Both the position numbers and the translations under genes were made by a program. Shown here piece after piece: positions 51,094-61,086 of a stretch of 64,000 nucleotides of DNA. Every line of letters starts with the position of its first letter. The stretch's first letter is position 1. The stretch spans positions 1 through 64,000 of the forward strand of contig JAHCJQ010000006.1 in the NCBI GenBank assembly GCA_026126215.1. Reading direction: 5' to 3'. The DNA comes from Alphaproteobacteria bacterium (GTDB lineage Bacteria > Pseudomonadota > Alphaproteobacteria > Ferrovibrionales > Ferrovibrionaceae). The notes beneath the pieces are model-generated. The model saw only the letters and a list, made by a program, of their open reading frames with translations, searched no databases and was not told the DNA's origin.

Positions 51094-54000
51094 CTATTCT
51101 GCCGGCTGTGGTTCGGGCTGCCGGCGCAGTATGCGGCGAAACAGCCGCCTGGCGCCGAAGCCGAAATTCTCCCCCAGCACCAGCAGTGATGGCGTAATCA
51201 CCAGGGTCAGCACCGTAGCGAAGCCGAGACCAAAGGCGATGGCAGTGGAAATCTGCACCCACCATTGCGTCGCCGGCGCGCCGATCGAGATTTCCTGCCC
51301 GAAGAAATCCACATTGACGCGGAAGACCATGGGCAGGAGGCCCAGCACCGAAACGATCGCGGTAAGGAATACCGGGCGGAGGCGCTGCACGCCCGTCCGC
51401 ACGGCCGCTTCGATCGGCAGCAGGCCGCGCTGGCGCAGCTCCGCATAGGCGTCGATGAGCACGATATTGTTGTTAACCACGATGCCGGCGAGCGCGATGA
51501 TGCCGATGCCGGTCATGACGATGCCGAAAGTCTGACCCGTGACGATCAGGCCCAGCACGACGCCGATGGTGGAGAGCACCACCGAAGTCAGGATCAGGAA
51601 GGCGTGGTAGAAGCTGTTGAACTGGGTCACCAGCACGATCGCCATCAGGAACATCGCGAGCAGGAACGCCTTGCCGAGGAAGTCGGCAGCCTTCTGCTGT
51701 TCCTCGTCCTTGCCGCGGAAACGCCAGTCGATGCGCGGATCGAGGCCGGCCTCGCTTTGCAGCCATTGCCTGAGTTCGCGCACCTTGTCGTCCGGCAGGA
51801 CGCCGTCCTCGACATTGGCCCGCACCAGCATGACCCGACGCCCGTCGAAGCGGTTGATCGAGCCCACCTTCTGCTGCGGCGTGCGGGTGATGAAATTGGA
51901 GATCGGGACCGAGCCCTTCGGTGTCTCGACGCGGAGGTTGTCGATCTGCGAAATGCCGCGCTCGTCGACGGGGAAGCGGACGCGGATATCGACCTCCTCG
52001 TCAACGCCGTCGGGCCGATACTCGCCGACCTTGATGCCGGTGGTCACGAGCTGCACCACCGCGCCGACAGAGGCGACATCGGTGCCGAACCGCCCTGCCT
52101 GGGCCCGGTCGACCTTGACCTGCCATTCGATGCCCGGCTGCGGGCGGGTATCCTCCACGTCGATCAGTCCTTCCGTCGCGTCGAAGCGGGCGCGCACCCG
52201 GGCGACGGCCTCGGGAAGAAGATCCGGGAAGTGACTGGCAAGCTGGATCTGGACGGCCTTGCCGGTCGGCGGGCCGGCTTCGGGGATGCGCGTCTCGACC
52301 GAGATGCCGGCCAGGTCTGCGGTCTTCTCGCGAAGCTGGCGCAGGATTTCCTTGGCCGGCGGCCGGGACTTCCAGTCCTCGAACTCCATGCGGATGACGC
52401 CGATCGTGTCCTCGGTCTCCTCCGAGCCCTGGGTGCGGCCGCCGGTGCGCGTATAGACCGTGCGGATGCCGCGATGGCCTATCACGCGCTGCTCCACCTC
52501 GCGCACGAGCGCGTCCTTCTCCTGGATCGAGAGGTTGCCGCGCGCATGGACATAGATCAGCGCCTGGGGCGGATCGACATCGGGGAAGAATTCGACACCG
52601 TTGCCATGGGTCGCGTAATAGCCCTGCACGCCGACCAGGATCAGGATGGTGGCGATCGTCACCTTGGCCGGGTGGCGGACCAGTAGTGACAGGACGCGCG
52701 CGTATGAGCCAAGGAAGCCACCCAGCTCGCGAAGGTCGCCTCGCTCCGCCACCTCGACCTCGCGCGCGCTGGCGGCATCGGCGGCGGCCGGCTTGCCGAA
52801 ATAGGATCCGAGCACGGTGACGAAGATCAGTGCCACGATCAACGAGGCGGTGAGCGTGATCACCTGGGTAAGCGGCAGGTATTTCATGAACTCGCCGACG
52901 ACGCCCGGCCAGAAGAGCAGCGGCATGAAGGCGCAGGCCTGGGTCGCGATGGAGGCAATGATCGGCCATGACATGCGGCTCGCCGCCATGGCATAGGCCT
53001 CGCGCTTGGGGATGCCTTCGGTCATGCGGCGTTCCGCATATTCCGTGACGACGATGGCGCCGTCCACCACGTTGCCGGCGGCGAGGATCAGGCTGAACAG
53101 GACGACGATGTTCACCGTCAGTCCCATGCCGGCCAGGACCAGGATGCCCATCAGGAACGAGGCGGGGATGGCGATGCCGACCAGCGCGCCGGAGCGCAGG
53201 CCGAGCGAGGCCACCACCACGATCATGACCATGACGATGGCCGAGAGCAGGTTGTTGCCGAGATCGCTCAGCATGTCGCGGATGTCTTTCGAGGCATCCT
53301 GGGTGAAGGTCACCTCCACCCCCTCCGGCCAGCGCGCCTTCTCAAGCTCGACCGTGCGCTGCACGTCCTCGATGGTGAGGATGACGTTCTCGCCGATCCG
53401 CTTCTTGATCTCCAGCGCGATGGCCGGCTGGCCGTTCAGCCGCGCGAACGACGTCGGGTCCTTGAAGGTGCTGCGGATGGTGGTGATGTCGCCAAGCGTC
53501 ACCACGCCTTCGGCCGAGACCTTGATCGGCAGGTCGAGGACGTCGCGCGCCGTCTCGAACAGGCCCGGCACCTTGACCGAGAAGCGGCCCTGTCCGGTGT
53601 CGATGGCGCCGGCCGCCACCAGGCGGTTGTTCAGGGTCACCGCGTTGATCAGTTCCGTCTGCGAGACGCGGTAATTCTCGAGCTTCTTCGGATCGACGAT
53701 GACCTCGAGCAACTCCTCGCGCTTGCCCACGAGCTGAGCCTCAAGCACGCCGGGCAGCCCTTCCAGCCGGTCCTTCAGGTCGCGGGCGAGCCGCGTCAGG
53801 GTGCGTTCCGGCAGGTTGCCGGACAGGGTTACGATAAGAACGGGGAAGAGGCCCACATTGACCGACTGCACCACCGGCTCGTCGGCATCGCCGGGCAGGT
53901 CCTTCTTGCCCTGATCGACCTTGTCGCGCACGTCGCGCAGGGCCTTGTCCGCATCGAAGCCGGCCTCGAATTCGAGAATGATCGAGGCCTGACCCTCCAC

Positions 54001-54255
54001 GGTGGTCGCCCGCATCTCCTTCAGTCCCTCGACGGTCTTGAGCTTGGTCTCCAGCGGGCGGACGAGCAGGCGCTCTCCATCTTCCGGCGAGATGCCTTCG
54101 AGGGTCACGGAGACATAGATGATCGGAATGTCGATGTCAGGCTGCGATTCCTTCGGAATCTGCTGATAGGCGATCGTGCCGGCGACCAGAATCATCACCA
54201 GCGCGGCGAGCACTGTGCGGGAACGGTCGAGGGCCGCGTAGATGATGGCTTGCAT
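51094..54255 (-). CDS. RND efflux pump, HAE1-like permease
   Basis: 1053 residues, 12 TM helices in the RND layout with two large periplasmic loops. N-terminal MQAIIYAALDRSRTVLAALVMILVAGTIAYQQIPKESQPDIDIPIIYVSVTLEGISPEDGERLL; TM4 has a single Asp (AGNVVDGAIVVTEYAERRM), not the double Asp of AcrB; the C-terminal half has GIIALAGIVVNNNIVLIDAYAELRQRG and RLRPVFLTAIVSVLGLLPMVF. Drug or lipophile export rather than metal export by these signatures. Operon order padR - adaptor - pump. No outer-membrane channel gene is adjacent. Confidence 0.93.
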   Translation of the reverse strand: MQAIIYAALDRSRTVLAALVMILVAGTIAYQQIPKESQPDIDIPIIYVSVTLEGISPEDGERLLVRPLETKLKTVEGLKEMRATTVEGQASIILEFEAGFDADKALRDVRDKVDQGKKDLPGDADEPVVQSVNVGLFPVLIVTLSGNLPERTLTRLARDLKDRLEGLPGVLEAQLVGKREELLEVIVDPKKLENYRVSQTELINAVTLNNRLVAAGAIDTGQGRFSVKVPGLFETARDVLDLPIKVSAEGVVTLGDITTIRSTFKDPTSFARLNGQPAIALEIKKRIGENVILTIEDVQRTVELEKARWPEGVEVTFTQDASKDIRDMLSDLGNNLLSAIVMVMIVVVASLGLRSGALVGIAIPASFLMGILVLAGMGLTVNIVVLFSLILAAGNVVDGAIVVTEYAERRMTEGIPKREAYAMAASRMSWPIIASIATQACAFMPLLFWPGVVGEFMKYLPLTQVITLTASLIVALIFVTVLGSYFGKPAAADAASAREVEVAERGDLRELGGFLGSYARVLSLLVRHPAKVTIATILILVGVQGYYATHGNGVEFFPDVDPPQALIYVHARGNLSIQEKDALVREVEQRVIGHRGIRTVYTRTGGRTQGSEETEDTIGVIRMEFEDWKSRPPAKEILRQLREKTADLAGISVETRIPEAGPPTGKAVQIQLASHFPDLLPEAVARVRARFDATEGLIDVEDTRPQPGIEWQVKVDRAQAGRFGTDVASVGAVVQLVTTGIKVGEYRPDGVDEEVDIRVRFPVDERGISQIDNLRVETPKGSVPISNFITRTPQQKVGSINRFDGRRVMLVRANVEDGVLPDDKVRELRQWLQSEAGLDPRIDWRFRGKDEEQQKAADFLGKAFLLAMFLMAIVLVTQFNSFYHAFLILTSVVLSTIGVVLGLIVTGQTFGIVMTGIGIIALAGIVVNNNIVLIDAYAELRQRGLLPIEAAVRTGVQRLRPVFLTAIVSVLGLLPMVFRVNVDFFGQEISIGAPATQWWVQISTAIAFGLGFATVLTLVITPSLLVLGENFGFGARRLFRRILRRQPEPQPAE

Positions 54256-54291
54256 GATGTTTACCTGTCTGCCCCGGTATTGCTCGGCCGG

Positions 54292-55392
54292 TCAGCTTTC
54301 CGGCTGCCCGACTGGAACCGCCTTCACGGTCTGGCCTTCCTTGACGAAATCCTGGCCAACCACGATGACGCGGATCCGTTCGGGCAGGCCGGACAGCCAG
54401 ACGCCGTCCAGACCCTCCGAGAGAATTTCCGCCTCGCGGAACTGGACCCGTCCGCTTTCATCCACGATCCGCAGTCCGACCTGGCCCTTGTCGTTGAGGG
54501 TCAATGCCTGCGGCGAAAGGCGGTGGGCCATGACCGACCGCACCGGCAGGCGCATTTCGGCGGTGATGCCATCGCGCAGAGTGCCATCGCGGTTCGGCAC
54601 CTCCAGTTCGACCCGGAAGGTTCGCGTCGCCGGTTCGGCCGTGGTGGCGATGAAGCGGACGCGGCCCTTCACTTCCTCGCCCGTGGCAAGCACCGCGCGC
54701 CCCTCGTTGCCGAGCTTCACCTCGGATATGTCGCGTTCGGAGACCTGCCCGATGACGAGGAAGGGATCGCGCGCCACCAGGGTGGCCAATGGATCGCCGA
54801 CCTTGAGGAAAGCGCCGATCTCCGCCGCGCGCTCCTCCACCACCGCGTCGAATGGCGCGACGATCTCGGTCTTGGAGATTTCCATTTCCATGCGCGCCAC
54901 CATGGCGCGCGCCGCATCGTAGAGCGCCTCGTTCTCCTTGAGGCGATTGGCGGGACGGTAGCCCTTGGCGGCCAGCTCCTGGCCTGCGCGCAACTCGACC
55001 TCGCGCAGGCGCATCATCGCCTTTGCTTCTTCCAGCCGTTCCTTGCGGTCATCCAGGGCAAGGCGGGCGATGACCTGGCCCTTCTTGACCACGCTGCCTT
55101 TGGGCGCCGGCAGTTCGACGACGCGCGCCTGCACTTCCGACTTGATTTCGACCTTGCGTTCCACCGCCGTGCGTCCGCGCACGACGATCTCCCGTTCGCG
55201 CCGTTCGGCTTTCGAGTCGAGGACGCGCACGGCGATGACGGCCTCTTCGCGCGCGGCGGTCGCGCCGGCGGCGGGCTGGGCCGGGCCATCCTCGCCGCCG
55301 CGGCCATCGGCGCCGACAATATTGAAGGTGAGCGCCACATAGGCGCCGAGACCGATGGCGAGCAGGCCGGCGATGAGATACGAGCGGTTCAT
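54292..55392 (-). CDS. RND efflux periplasmic adaptor
   Basis: 366-residue membrane-fusion protein. N-terminal anchor (YLIAGLLAIGLGAYVALTF), a biotinyl-lipoyl half-motif (VKSEVQARVVELPAPKGSVVKKGQVIARLAL-like), a short helical hairpin (about 130-185) and beta-barrel domain (IVAPFDAVVEERAAEIGAFLKVGDPLATLVARDPFLVIGQVSE). Connects the RND pump to an outer-membrane channel. 36 bp before the pump start and 24 bp after padR. Confidence 0.92.
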   Translation of the reverse strand: MNRSYLIAGLLAIGLGAYVALTFNIVGADGRGGEDGPAQPAAGATAAREEAVIAVRVLDSKAERREREIVVRGRTAVERKVEIKSEVQARVVELPAPKGSVVKKGQVIARLALDDRKERLEEAKAMMRLREVELRAGQELAAKGYRPANRLKENEALYDAARAMVARMEMEISKTEIVAPFDAVVEERAAEIGAFLKVGDPLATLVARDPFLVIGQVSERDISEVKLGNEGRAVLATGEEVKGRVRFIATTAEPATRTFRVELEVPNRDGTLRDGITAEMRLPVRSVMAHRLSPQALTLNDKGQVGLRIVDESGRVQFREAEILSEGLDGVWLSGLPERIRVIVVGQDFVKEGQTVKAVPVGQPES

Positions 55393-55416
55393 GACGATAC
55401 TCCGGGTCCGGTTCGT

Positions 55417-55968
55417 TCAGTCGGCGGCGGCCGAGCCAGGCGCGCGGCCCAGCAGCGCCGCGCCCTCGATCACATGCCGGCGCTCTTCGAGAAAGTTCAC
55501 CTCGGCCTCCAGAACAGCGATGCCGTAGGCGATGACGAAGCGGTCGCCCGCGGCGCGCGCCTCTTCCTTTGCCTGCGCGCGCAGTTCGGCCAGAAGGCTG
55601 CGCGTCTCCGCCAGGCGGCCGTCGATCAGTCCGGCGATCTGGCGCGGCGAGAGCAGGTCGGCGAAGAGGATCGTCGCCAGGAAGTCGGAGCGGATGCGGT
55701 CATGTCCCGGCGGACGGCCGAGCGCGTCGATGAAGGCAAGCCGGCCAGCGGGGGTGATGCGGTAGACTTTCTTGTCCGGACGCTTGTCCTGCGGCTCTTC
55801 CTTGCAGGTGACGAGGCCCTCCTCGGTCAGCCGCGAGAGCGCCGGATAGATCGAACCGAAGCTCGCATCGTAGAAATGGCTGAGGCCGCTCTGGAACGCC
55901 TTCTTTATCTCGTAGCCGGAGGCTTCCGAGCGCGTGAGCAGGCCAAGGCACAGCGTGCGGACGTCCAT
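55417..55968 (-). CDS. PadR family transcriptional regulator
   Basis: 183 residues. Winged-helix DNA-binding domain (VRTLCLGLLTRSEASGYEIKKAFQSGLSHFYDASFGSIYPALSRLTEEGLVTCKEE, wing KVYRITPAGRLAFIDAL) and a helical C-terminal dimerisation domain (Vir_act_alpha_C type). First gene of the padR-adaptor-pump operon, so it is likely an autoregulating repressor of efflux, relieved by a ligand. A candidate operator lies just upstream (56005-56021). Confidence 0.92.
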   Translation of the reverse strand: MDVRTLCLGLLTRSEASGYEIKKAFQSGLSHFYDASFGSIYPALSRLTEEGLVTCKEEPQDKRPDKKVYRITPAGRLAFIDALGRPPGHDRIRSDFLATILFADLLSPRQIAGLIDGRLAETRSLLAELRAQAKEEARAAGDRFVIAYGIAVLEAEVNFLEERRHVIEGAALLGRAPGSAAAD

Positions 55969-56004
55969 CGGCGGGGCCCCCGTAATGACGAATACATCGC
56001 ATTC

Positions 56005-56021
56005 TATATTGAACCGATATA
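56005..56021. promoter_or_regulatory. candidate PadR operator / promoter region
   Basis: TATAT-TGAACCG-ATATA, an AT-rich inverted repeat within GC-rich DNA, 37 bp before the padR start. The 55969-56210 gap is AT-rich and must also hold the promoter of the divergent diiron gene (AT-rich region around 56095-56135); no gene seen in it. Confidence 0.45.
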
Positions 56022-56210
56022 TGACGAGTCAACATTTCCATTTCGCTGCATCAGCGCGACGCCGCGTCCCGACAGGAATTACGTAGCGTCAACAAGCCAC
56101 TTAGCTAAATAATTGAGGTACATGGAAAAATTCGCATGGAGGATGGCCGAGCGGGTGTCGGCGTGCCTATAATCGCTCAACGAACGGGCGAAAGACCCTT
56201 GGGAGGAACG

Positions 56211-57269
56211 ATGTCGACGCAGCTCCGCTATACCCTGCCGGTGGACCAGACGGAATGGACCGTCAATGGCGAGACCTCGACCACGCTGGTCTGGGAATAC
56301 GAGGATGGCCGGGATGCCCTCCTCAATCTGTACGACAAGGGCAAGAAGCAGCAATGGGACGCCAGCGACCGCATCGACTGGTCGCTCGATCTCGATCCGG
56401 AGAATCCCATGCTGATGCCCGACCAGGCGGTGCCGATCTTCGGCTCGCGGGTCTGGGAGAAGCTGACCGAAAAGGAGAAGGTCCAGGTTCGCCGTCATGG
56501 CCAGGCCTGGCAGATCTCGCAGTTCCTGCATGGGGAGCAGGGGGCGCTCGTCTGCACCGCGAAGATCGTGCAACAGGTGCCGGACATGGACGCGAAGTTC
56601 TATGCCGCGACCCAGGTGATCGACGAGGCGCGCCATGTCGAGGCCTATTCGCGCCTGCTGCACGAGAAGTTCGAGCTGGCCTATCCGATCAATCCGCATC
56701 TGAAGGCGCTGCTCGACAACATCATCTCCGACAGCCGCTGGGACTTCACCTATCTCGGCATGCAGATCCTGATCGAGGGGCTGGCGCTCGCCGCCTTCCA
56801 GCGCATCCGCGACGTGTCGCAGAACCGGCTGGCGGCCTCGGTCAACGCCTATGTCATGCAGGACGAGGCGCGCCATGTCGCCTTCGGCCGGCTGGCCCTG
56901 CGCGACTATTATCCGCACCTCACCGAGCACGAGCGGGCCGAGCGCGAGGAATTCGTGGTCGAGGCCTGCTACCTGATGCGCGACCGCCTGCTCGCCGAGG
57001 AGGTCTGGGGCGCGGTCGGCCTTCCGGTCAAGGAATGCCTGGAATATTCCCGCGATTCCGATGCGATGCGGCATTTCCGCGGCCGCCTGTTCAGCCGCAT
57101 CGTGCCGACGGTGAAGGATATCGGTCTCTGGGGCAAGCGCGTGCGCGATGCCTACGAGAAGATGGGCGTGCTCGACCTCGCCGCGCTCGACAGCCAGGCC
57201 ATGCTCGACCAGGACGCCAAGGTCGCCGACCAGTTCGACATCGAGACCCGCATGGCGCAGGCGCGGTAG
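56211..57269 (+). CDS. ferritin-like diiron oxygenase (AurF / R2-like)
   Basis: 352-residue helical protein with a complete carboxylate-bridged diiron site: Glu109 (FLHGEQGALV), Glu139/His142 (QVIDEARHVEAY), Glu189 (LIEGLALAAF), Glu219/His222 (VMQDEARHVAFG). The two DEARHV repeats belong to the ribonucleotide reductase R2/AurF superfamily rather than bacterioferritin. No radical-forming Tyr pattern of class I RNR and no R1 gene nearby, so an oxygenase or N-oxygenase/desaturase-type activity is more likely. Start ATG of MSTQLRY after GGGAGGA. Divergent from padR. Substrate unknown. Confidence 0.75.
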   Translation: MSTQLRYTLPVDQTEWTVNGETSTTLVWEYEDGRDALLNLYDKGKKQQWDASDRIDWSLDLDPENPMLMPDQAVPIFGSRVWEKLTEKEKVQVRRHGQAWQISQFLHGEQGALVCTAKIVQQVPDMDAKFYAATQVIDEARHVEAYSRLLHEKFELAYPINPHLKALLDNIISDSRWDFTYLGMQILIEGLALAAFQRIRDVSQNRLAASVNAYVMQDEARHVAFGRLALRDYYPHLTEHERAEREEFVVEACYLMRDRLLAEEVWGAVGLPVKECLEYSRDSDAMRHFRGRLFSRIVPTVKDIGLWGKRVRDAYEKMGVLDLAALDSQAMLDQDAKVADQFDIETRMAQAR

Positions 57270-57370
57270 ACCGCGCCGGATTGCCGGACAATCCTTGGAG
57301 ACGCCGGAGCAAAGCCAGTTCCGCCCCGTCCTGTCATCCTGCGATCGTTTCGTGATTGCGGGAGTGGACG

Positions 57371-57979
57371 ATGAACGTGGAGATGCTCGCCGCCCTGACG
57401 GGCTTCGCTTTCGTCATGTCGATTTCCCCCGGGCCGGGCAATTTCCTGCTGCTGGCCTCGGGCGCGAACTTCGGCTTCCGGCGCTCGCTGCCGCTGCTGC
57501 TTGGCATTTCCAGCGGGTTTCTGACCATTCTCTTCTGTGTCGGGCTCGGCCTCGGCGCGCTGCTGCAGCGCCATCCTGAGCTGCACTTCTTCCTCCGCCT
57601 CGGTTGCGGGCTCTACGTGCTCTGGCTCGCGCTCCGCATCGCGCGCAGCCGCTCGGCCGGCGCCGCCGCGGACCCCGGGGCGGCGCGGCCGATCACGTTC
57701 CTCGAGGCGGCGCTCTTGCAGATCGTCAATCCCAAGGCCTGGGCGGTCTCGCTGATCGTCACCGTCAGCTACACGCGCCCTGAACAGTTCATGGCGAGCC
57801 TGCTGCTGCTCATCGCCGTTTTCGCCATGGTCAACCTGCCCTCGCTCGGCGTCTGGGTCGTGTCGGGCAGCGCGCTGCGCGGCATGCTGGCCAAGGGGCG
57901 GCGCATCGCCGTCTTCAACGTCGCGATGGCCTTGCTCCTGGTCGCCTCGATGGCGCCGGCGCTGCTCGCATCAGGCTGA
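57371..57979 (+). CDS. LysE family exporter
   Basis: 202 residues with five to six TM helices. LysE/RhtB signature AALTGFAFVMSISPGPGNFLLLASGANFGFRRSLPLLLGISSGF with the PGP motif, then LRLGCGLYVLWLALRIARS and EAALLQIVNPKAWAVSL. Exports amino acids or derivatives; the specific substrate is unknown. ATG 57371 follows GGAG by 7 bases. It converges on the BCCT gene, 12 bp away. Confidence 0.93.
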   Translation: MNVEMLAALTGFAFVMSISPGPGNFLLLASGANFGFRRSLPLLLGISSGFLTILFCVGLGLGALLQRHPELHFFLRLGCGLYVLWLALRIARSRSAGAAADPGAARPITFLEAALLQIVNPKAWAVSLIVTVSYTRPEQFMASLLLLIAVFAMVNLPSLGVWVVSGSALRGMLAKGRRIAVFNVAMALLLVASMAPALLASG

Positions 57980-57991
57980 GAGCGGTTGCAA

Positions 57992-59968
57992 TCAGCCGGA
58001 ATGTTCCGGCGCGCTTGCGTAGAGGGCGGCCCCGGGAGCTGCGAGCTGCGCCTGGTAGCGCTCGATCTGGGCCAGGATGTCGGCGATCAGTTCATCCCGC
58101 GAGAGACCCATCACGTCGTAGCCGCGCCGGCCGTCGCTGAAGAAGGTGCGGGCCTCGAAGCGCGACTGGTCCCGCGCGGCATCGAGGGTCGAGAAGACCG
58201 GAAGCCGCCGTCTCGCCGCGGCGACGCCATAGATGAAGTCCCGCACGCCTTCCGCCGGGGCGACCAGGCTGACCGCACCGCTCCCTTCGTCGGTTTCGAT
58301 GCGCGCCGCGCGACCGCGCCTGGCCAGTTCGTCGGCGACCGATTGCAGCGCCGGGCGCGCGATCTCGGCCATGAAGCGCCGCAGGTCGTTCTCGCGCGGG
58401 GTGCGCAGCATCAGGCCGAGGCGGCGCTGCCATGGCAGGCCGATCGCGGCGGCCGCCGGGCTCGCCTGCGCGCTCGTCGCGCTCGCGAGGTCCGCCTGCA
58501 TGCCGCGATAGAGACCCCAGCAGAGGGCGAGCATGACGAAGGCGAAGGGAAGGGCGCTGGCGATGGTCACGGTCTGCAGCGCGGAAAGTCCGCCTGCCAG
58601 CAGCAGGACCGCCGCGACCACGCCTTCCAGCACGCACCAGAAAACGCGTTGCAGCGCCCAGGTCTCGGTCTCGCCGCCGGCCGCGATTGTATCGACAACC
58701 AGCGAGCCCGAGTCGGAAGAGGTGATGAAGAAGACGCTGACCAGCGCCACCGCGATGGTCGAGGTGATGGCGCTGAGCGGCAGATACTCCAGAAATCGGA
58801 ACAGGGCGACAGACATGTCGGCGGCGACCGCCCTTGCGAGTTCACCTCCCGCGACCTGCGTGTCGATATGGATGGCTGCATTGCCGAACACCGTCATCCA
58901 CAGAAACGTGAAGCCGACCGGAATGAAGAGCACCGCCACCACGAACTCGCGCACCGTTCGCCCGCGCGAGATGCGCGCGATGAACATGCCGACGAAGGGC
59001 GACCAGGAAATCCACCAGGCCCAGTAGAAAAGGGTCCAGCCATCGATCCAGCTTCTCGGCTCGTAGGCATAGATGTTGAAGGTCTTGAGCAGGAACTTGT
59101 CCAGGTAGAGGCCGATATTCTGCACGAAGGTCTTGAGCAGCAGTGATGTCGGTCCGGCAAGCAGCACGAAGAGCATGAGCAGTACCGCGAGCATCAGGTT
59201 CAGTTCGCTGAGGCGCCGCACGCCGCGGTCAAGACCGGTGACGACGGAAAGCGTGGCGATGGCGGTGATGAGCGCGATCAGGCCAACCTGCATCGCCGGC
59301 GAGACGGGCAGGCCGACAAGGTGTTCGAGGCCGGAATTGATCTGCAGGACGCCGAAGCCGAGCGAGGTCGCGATGCCGAAGACAGTACCGACGATGGCGA
59401 AGATATCGACCGCATGCCCGATCCAGCCGTTGATGCGGTCCTTGAGGAAGGGGTAGAGGCCCGAGCGGATGGTGAGAGGCAGGTTGTAGCGGTAGCCGAA
59501 ATAGGCGAGCGACAGTCCGACCACGGCATAGATTGCCCAGGCATGGATGCCCCAGTGAAAGAACGTCACCAGCATGGCCTCGCGCTGCGCGGCGATGGAT
59601 CGGGGCACCGCCTCGGGGGGCGAGGCGAAATGGGTCATCGGCTCGCCGACGGCGAAGAACATCAGCCCGATCCCCATGCCCGCCGCAAAGAGCATGGCGA
59701 TCCATGTCAGATAGGGGAAATCCGGCTCAGCATCGTCCGGACCGAGCCGCAGGCGGCCGAAACGGCTGAAGCCGATCGCCAGCATGGCGACCAGGAAGAT
59801 CGCCACGGCGAGGATGTAGAACCAGCCGAAGCCGCGCAGCACCTCCGATTGCAGGAGCCCGAAGGCCCGCGCCGCGCGCTCCGGTGCCAGCACCCCGAGA
59901 GCAACAAACGCAATGATGATGGCCGCCGAAGTGCCGAATACGGGATAGTTGAGTTTCAGCCTTTCCAT
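57992..59968 (-). CDS. BCCT family transporter (BetT-like)
   Basis: 658 residues: 12 TM helices followed by a C-terminal cytoplasmic domain of about 130 residues, the layout of BetT-type choline/betaine transporters. Motifs: [96 protein letters not shown] with the Trp-rich substrate box, and [18 protein letters not shown]. The C-terminal domain is longer than in BetP and suggests osmosensing or regulation. Start ATG of [12 protein letters not shown]. Confidence 0.92.
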   Translation of the reverse strand: MERLKLNYPVFGTSAAIIIAFVALGVLAPERAARAFGLLQSEVLRGFGWFYILAVAIFLVAMLAIGFSRFGRLRLGPDDAEPDFPYLTWIAMLFAAGMGIGLMFFAVGEPMTHFASPPEAVPRSIAAQREAMLVTFFHWGIHAWAIYAVVGLSLAYFGYRYNLPLTIRSGLYPFLKDRINGWIGHAVDIFAIVGTVFGIATSLGFGVLQINSGLEHLVGLPVSPAMQVGLIALITAIATLSVVTGLDRGVRRLSELNLMLAVLLMLFVLLAGPTSLLLKTFVQNIGLYLDKFLLKTFNIYAYEPRSWIDGWTLFYWAWWISWSPFVGMFIARISRGRTVREFVVAVLFIPVGFTFLWMTVFGNAAIHIDTQVAGGELARAVAADMSVALFRFLEYLPLSAITSTIAVALVSVFFITSSDSGSLVVDTIAAGGETETWALQRVFWCVLEGVVAAVLLLAGGLSALQTVTIASALPFAFVMLALCWGLYRGMQADLASATSAQASPAAAAIGLPWQRRLGLMLRTPRENDLRRFMAEIARPALQSVADELARRGRAARIETDEGSGAVSLVAPAEGVRDFIYGVAAARRRLPVFSTLDAARDQSRFEARTFFSDGRRGYDVMGLSRDELIADILAQIERYQAQLAAPGAALYASAPEHSG

Positions 59969-60096
59969 CGTGACGCCCCCGGCCGTCATGGCTGAAGCCA
60001 CGATCCTAGATGTCAGCGCCCGGGTTTTCCAGTTGCACATTGTAGATCGGTATCCAGGCATTGCCGCTGCCGGTCCGGGGCCCTAGATTGTCGGCC

Positions 60097-60582
60097 ATGA
60101 ATCCGAAACCCGATCTCGCGAGGCGGCCATCCCGGCGGCGACTTCTGGTCATGGCCGGCGGTGCCGCCGTCGCGCTGGCTGCCGCGCGCATGCTGGCGGG
60201 GCCGGCGCAGGCCGCGCCGGCAGAGGCGCGCCGTCTGCTCGAGCGTCTGACGCAGGGCAAGGCCAAGGCCGGCCGGATCCGGCTGGGCGTGGCTGAGATC
60301 GTCGAGAATGGCAACCTGGTGCCCGTTACCCTCTCGGTCGACAGTCCGATGACAGCCGGGGATCACGTGCGCCGGCTGCACCTGGTTGCCGAGCGCAATC
60401 CGCAGGCGCTGGCAGCGTCCTTCACCTTCACCCCGCTTGGCGGCAAGGCGGAGGTGCAGGTGCGGATCCGCCTGCTCGACAGCCAGACCGTCTTTGCCGT
60501 GGCGGAGATGAGCGACGGCAGCCTGTGGATCGCCGAGAAGTCCGTCCAGGTGACGGTCGGCGGCTGCACCGGCTCGGGTTGA
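60097..60582 (+). CDS. soxY: SoxY-like sulfur carrier protein
   Basis: 161 residues. Twin-arginine-type signal (RRPSRRRLLVMAGGAAVALAAA), then a SoxY beta-sandwich (VAEIVENGNLVPVTLSVDSPMTAGDHVRRLHLVAERNPQALAASFTFTPLGGKAEVQVRIRLLDSQTVFAVAEMSDG). The C-terminus carries the sulfur-binding cysteine Cys157 in GGCTGSG rather than the classic GGCGG. Exported as a complex with SoxZ, encoded 12 bp downstream. No soxA, soxX, soxB or soxCD is in the window. Confidence 0.88.
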   Translation: MNPKPDLARRPSRRRLLVMAGGAAVALAAARMLAGPAQAAPAEARRLLERLTQGKAKAGRIRLGVAEIVENGNLVPVTLSVDSPMTAGDHVRRLHLVAERNPQALAASFTFTPLGGKAEVQVRIRLLDSQTVFAVAEMSDGSLWIAEKSVQVTVGGCTGSG

Positions 60583-60593
60583 GGGAGGGAGGC

Positions 60594-60923
60594 ATGTCGT
60601 CGGGCATCAATCCCCGCGTGCGCCTGCCGGAACGGCTGCGCAAGGGCGAGGTCTTCGAGATCAGGACGGTCGTCTCGCATCCGATGGAGAGCGGACAGCG
60701 CCGCGATGCCGATGGCCGGCTGGTCCGGCGCCGGATCCTCAACCGCTTCACCTGCCATTTCGGTGCCTCGCTGGTCTTCGAGGCGCAGCTCGAACCGGCG
60801 GTGGCCGCGAACCCCTATATCTCGTTCCACATGCGGGCTGAGGAGAGCGGCGTCCTGACCTTCGCCTGGACCGACGACGATGGGACTGTCCATCGACTCG
60901 AGCGGCCGATCACGGTGACTTGA
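60594..60923 (+). CDS. soxZ: SoxZ-like protein
   Basis: 109 residues, the SoxZ size: VRLPERLRKGEVFEIRTVVSHPMESGQRRDADGRLVRRRILNRFTCHFGASLVFEAQLEPAVAANPYISFHMRAEESGVLTFAWTDDDGTVHR-type Ig fold. No own signal peptide, as usual; it is carried through the Tat pathway by SoxY. ATG after GGGAGGGAGG. Forms the SoxYZ carrier of sulfur oxidation. Confidence 0.9.
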   Translation: MSSGINPRVRLPERLRKGEVFEIRTVVSHPMESGQRRDADGRLVRRRILNRFTCHFGASLVFEAQLEPAVAANPYISFHMRAEESGVLTFAWTDDDGTVHRLERPITVT

Positions 60924-61086
60924 TCGCCCGATCCCGTTCAGTCGGACGGCGCACTGCAATGTGAAGTGCCCGTTACCGAAGCCTCCCGCATCCTGTCGTA
61001 GGCCGGGCGACCGTCCGGGCGGCGCGCTTGCCTCGCGCTTCTCCGGCGACCCGGCGGCTGGCAACGGCAGTGGCGGCGACGAATCC

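Noticed and set aside
56211-57269. Class I ribonucleotide reductase beta subunit
   Set aside because: Iron ligands are similar, but there is no alpha-subunit gene nearby, no C-terminal R1-binding tail and the DEARH repeats fit the oxygenase branch better.
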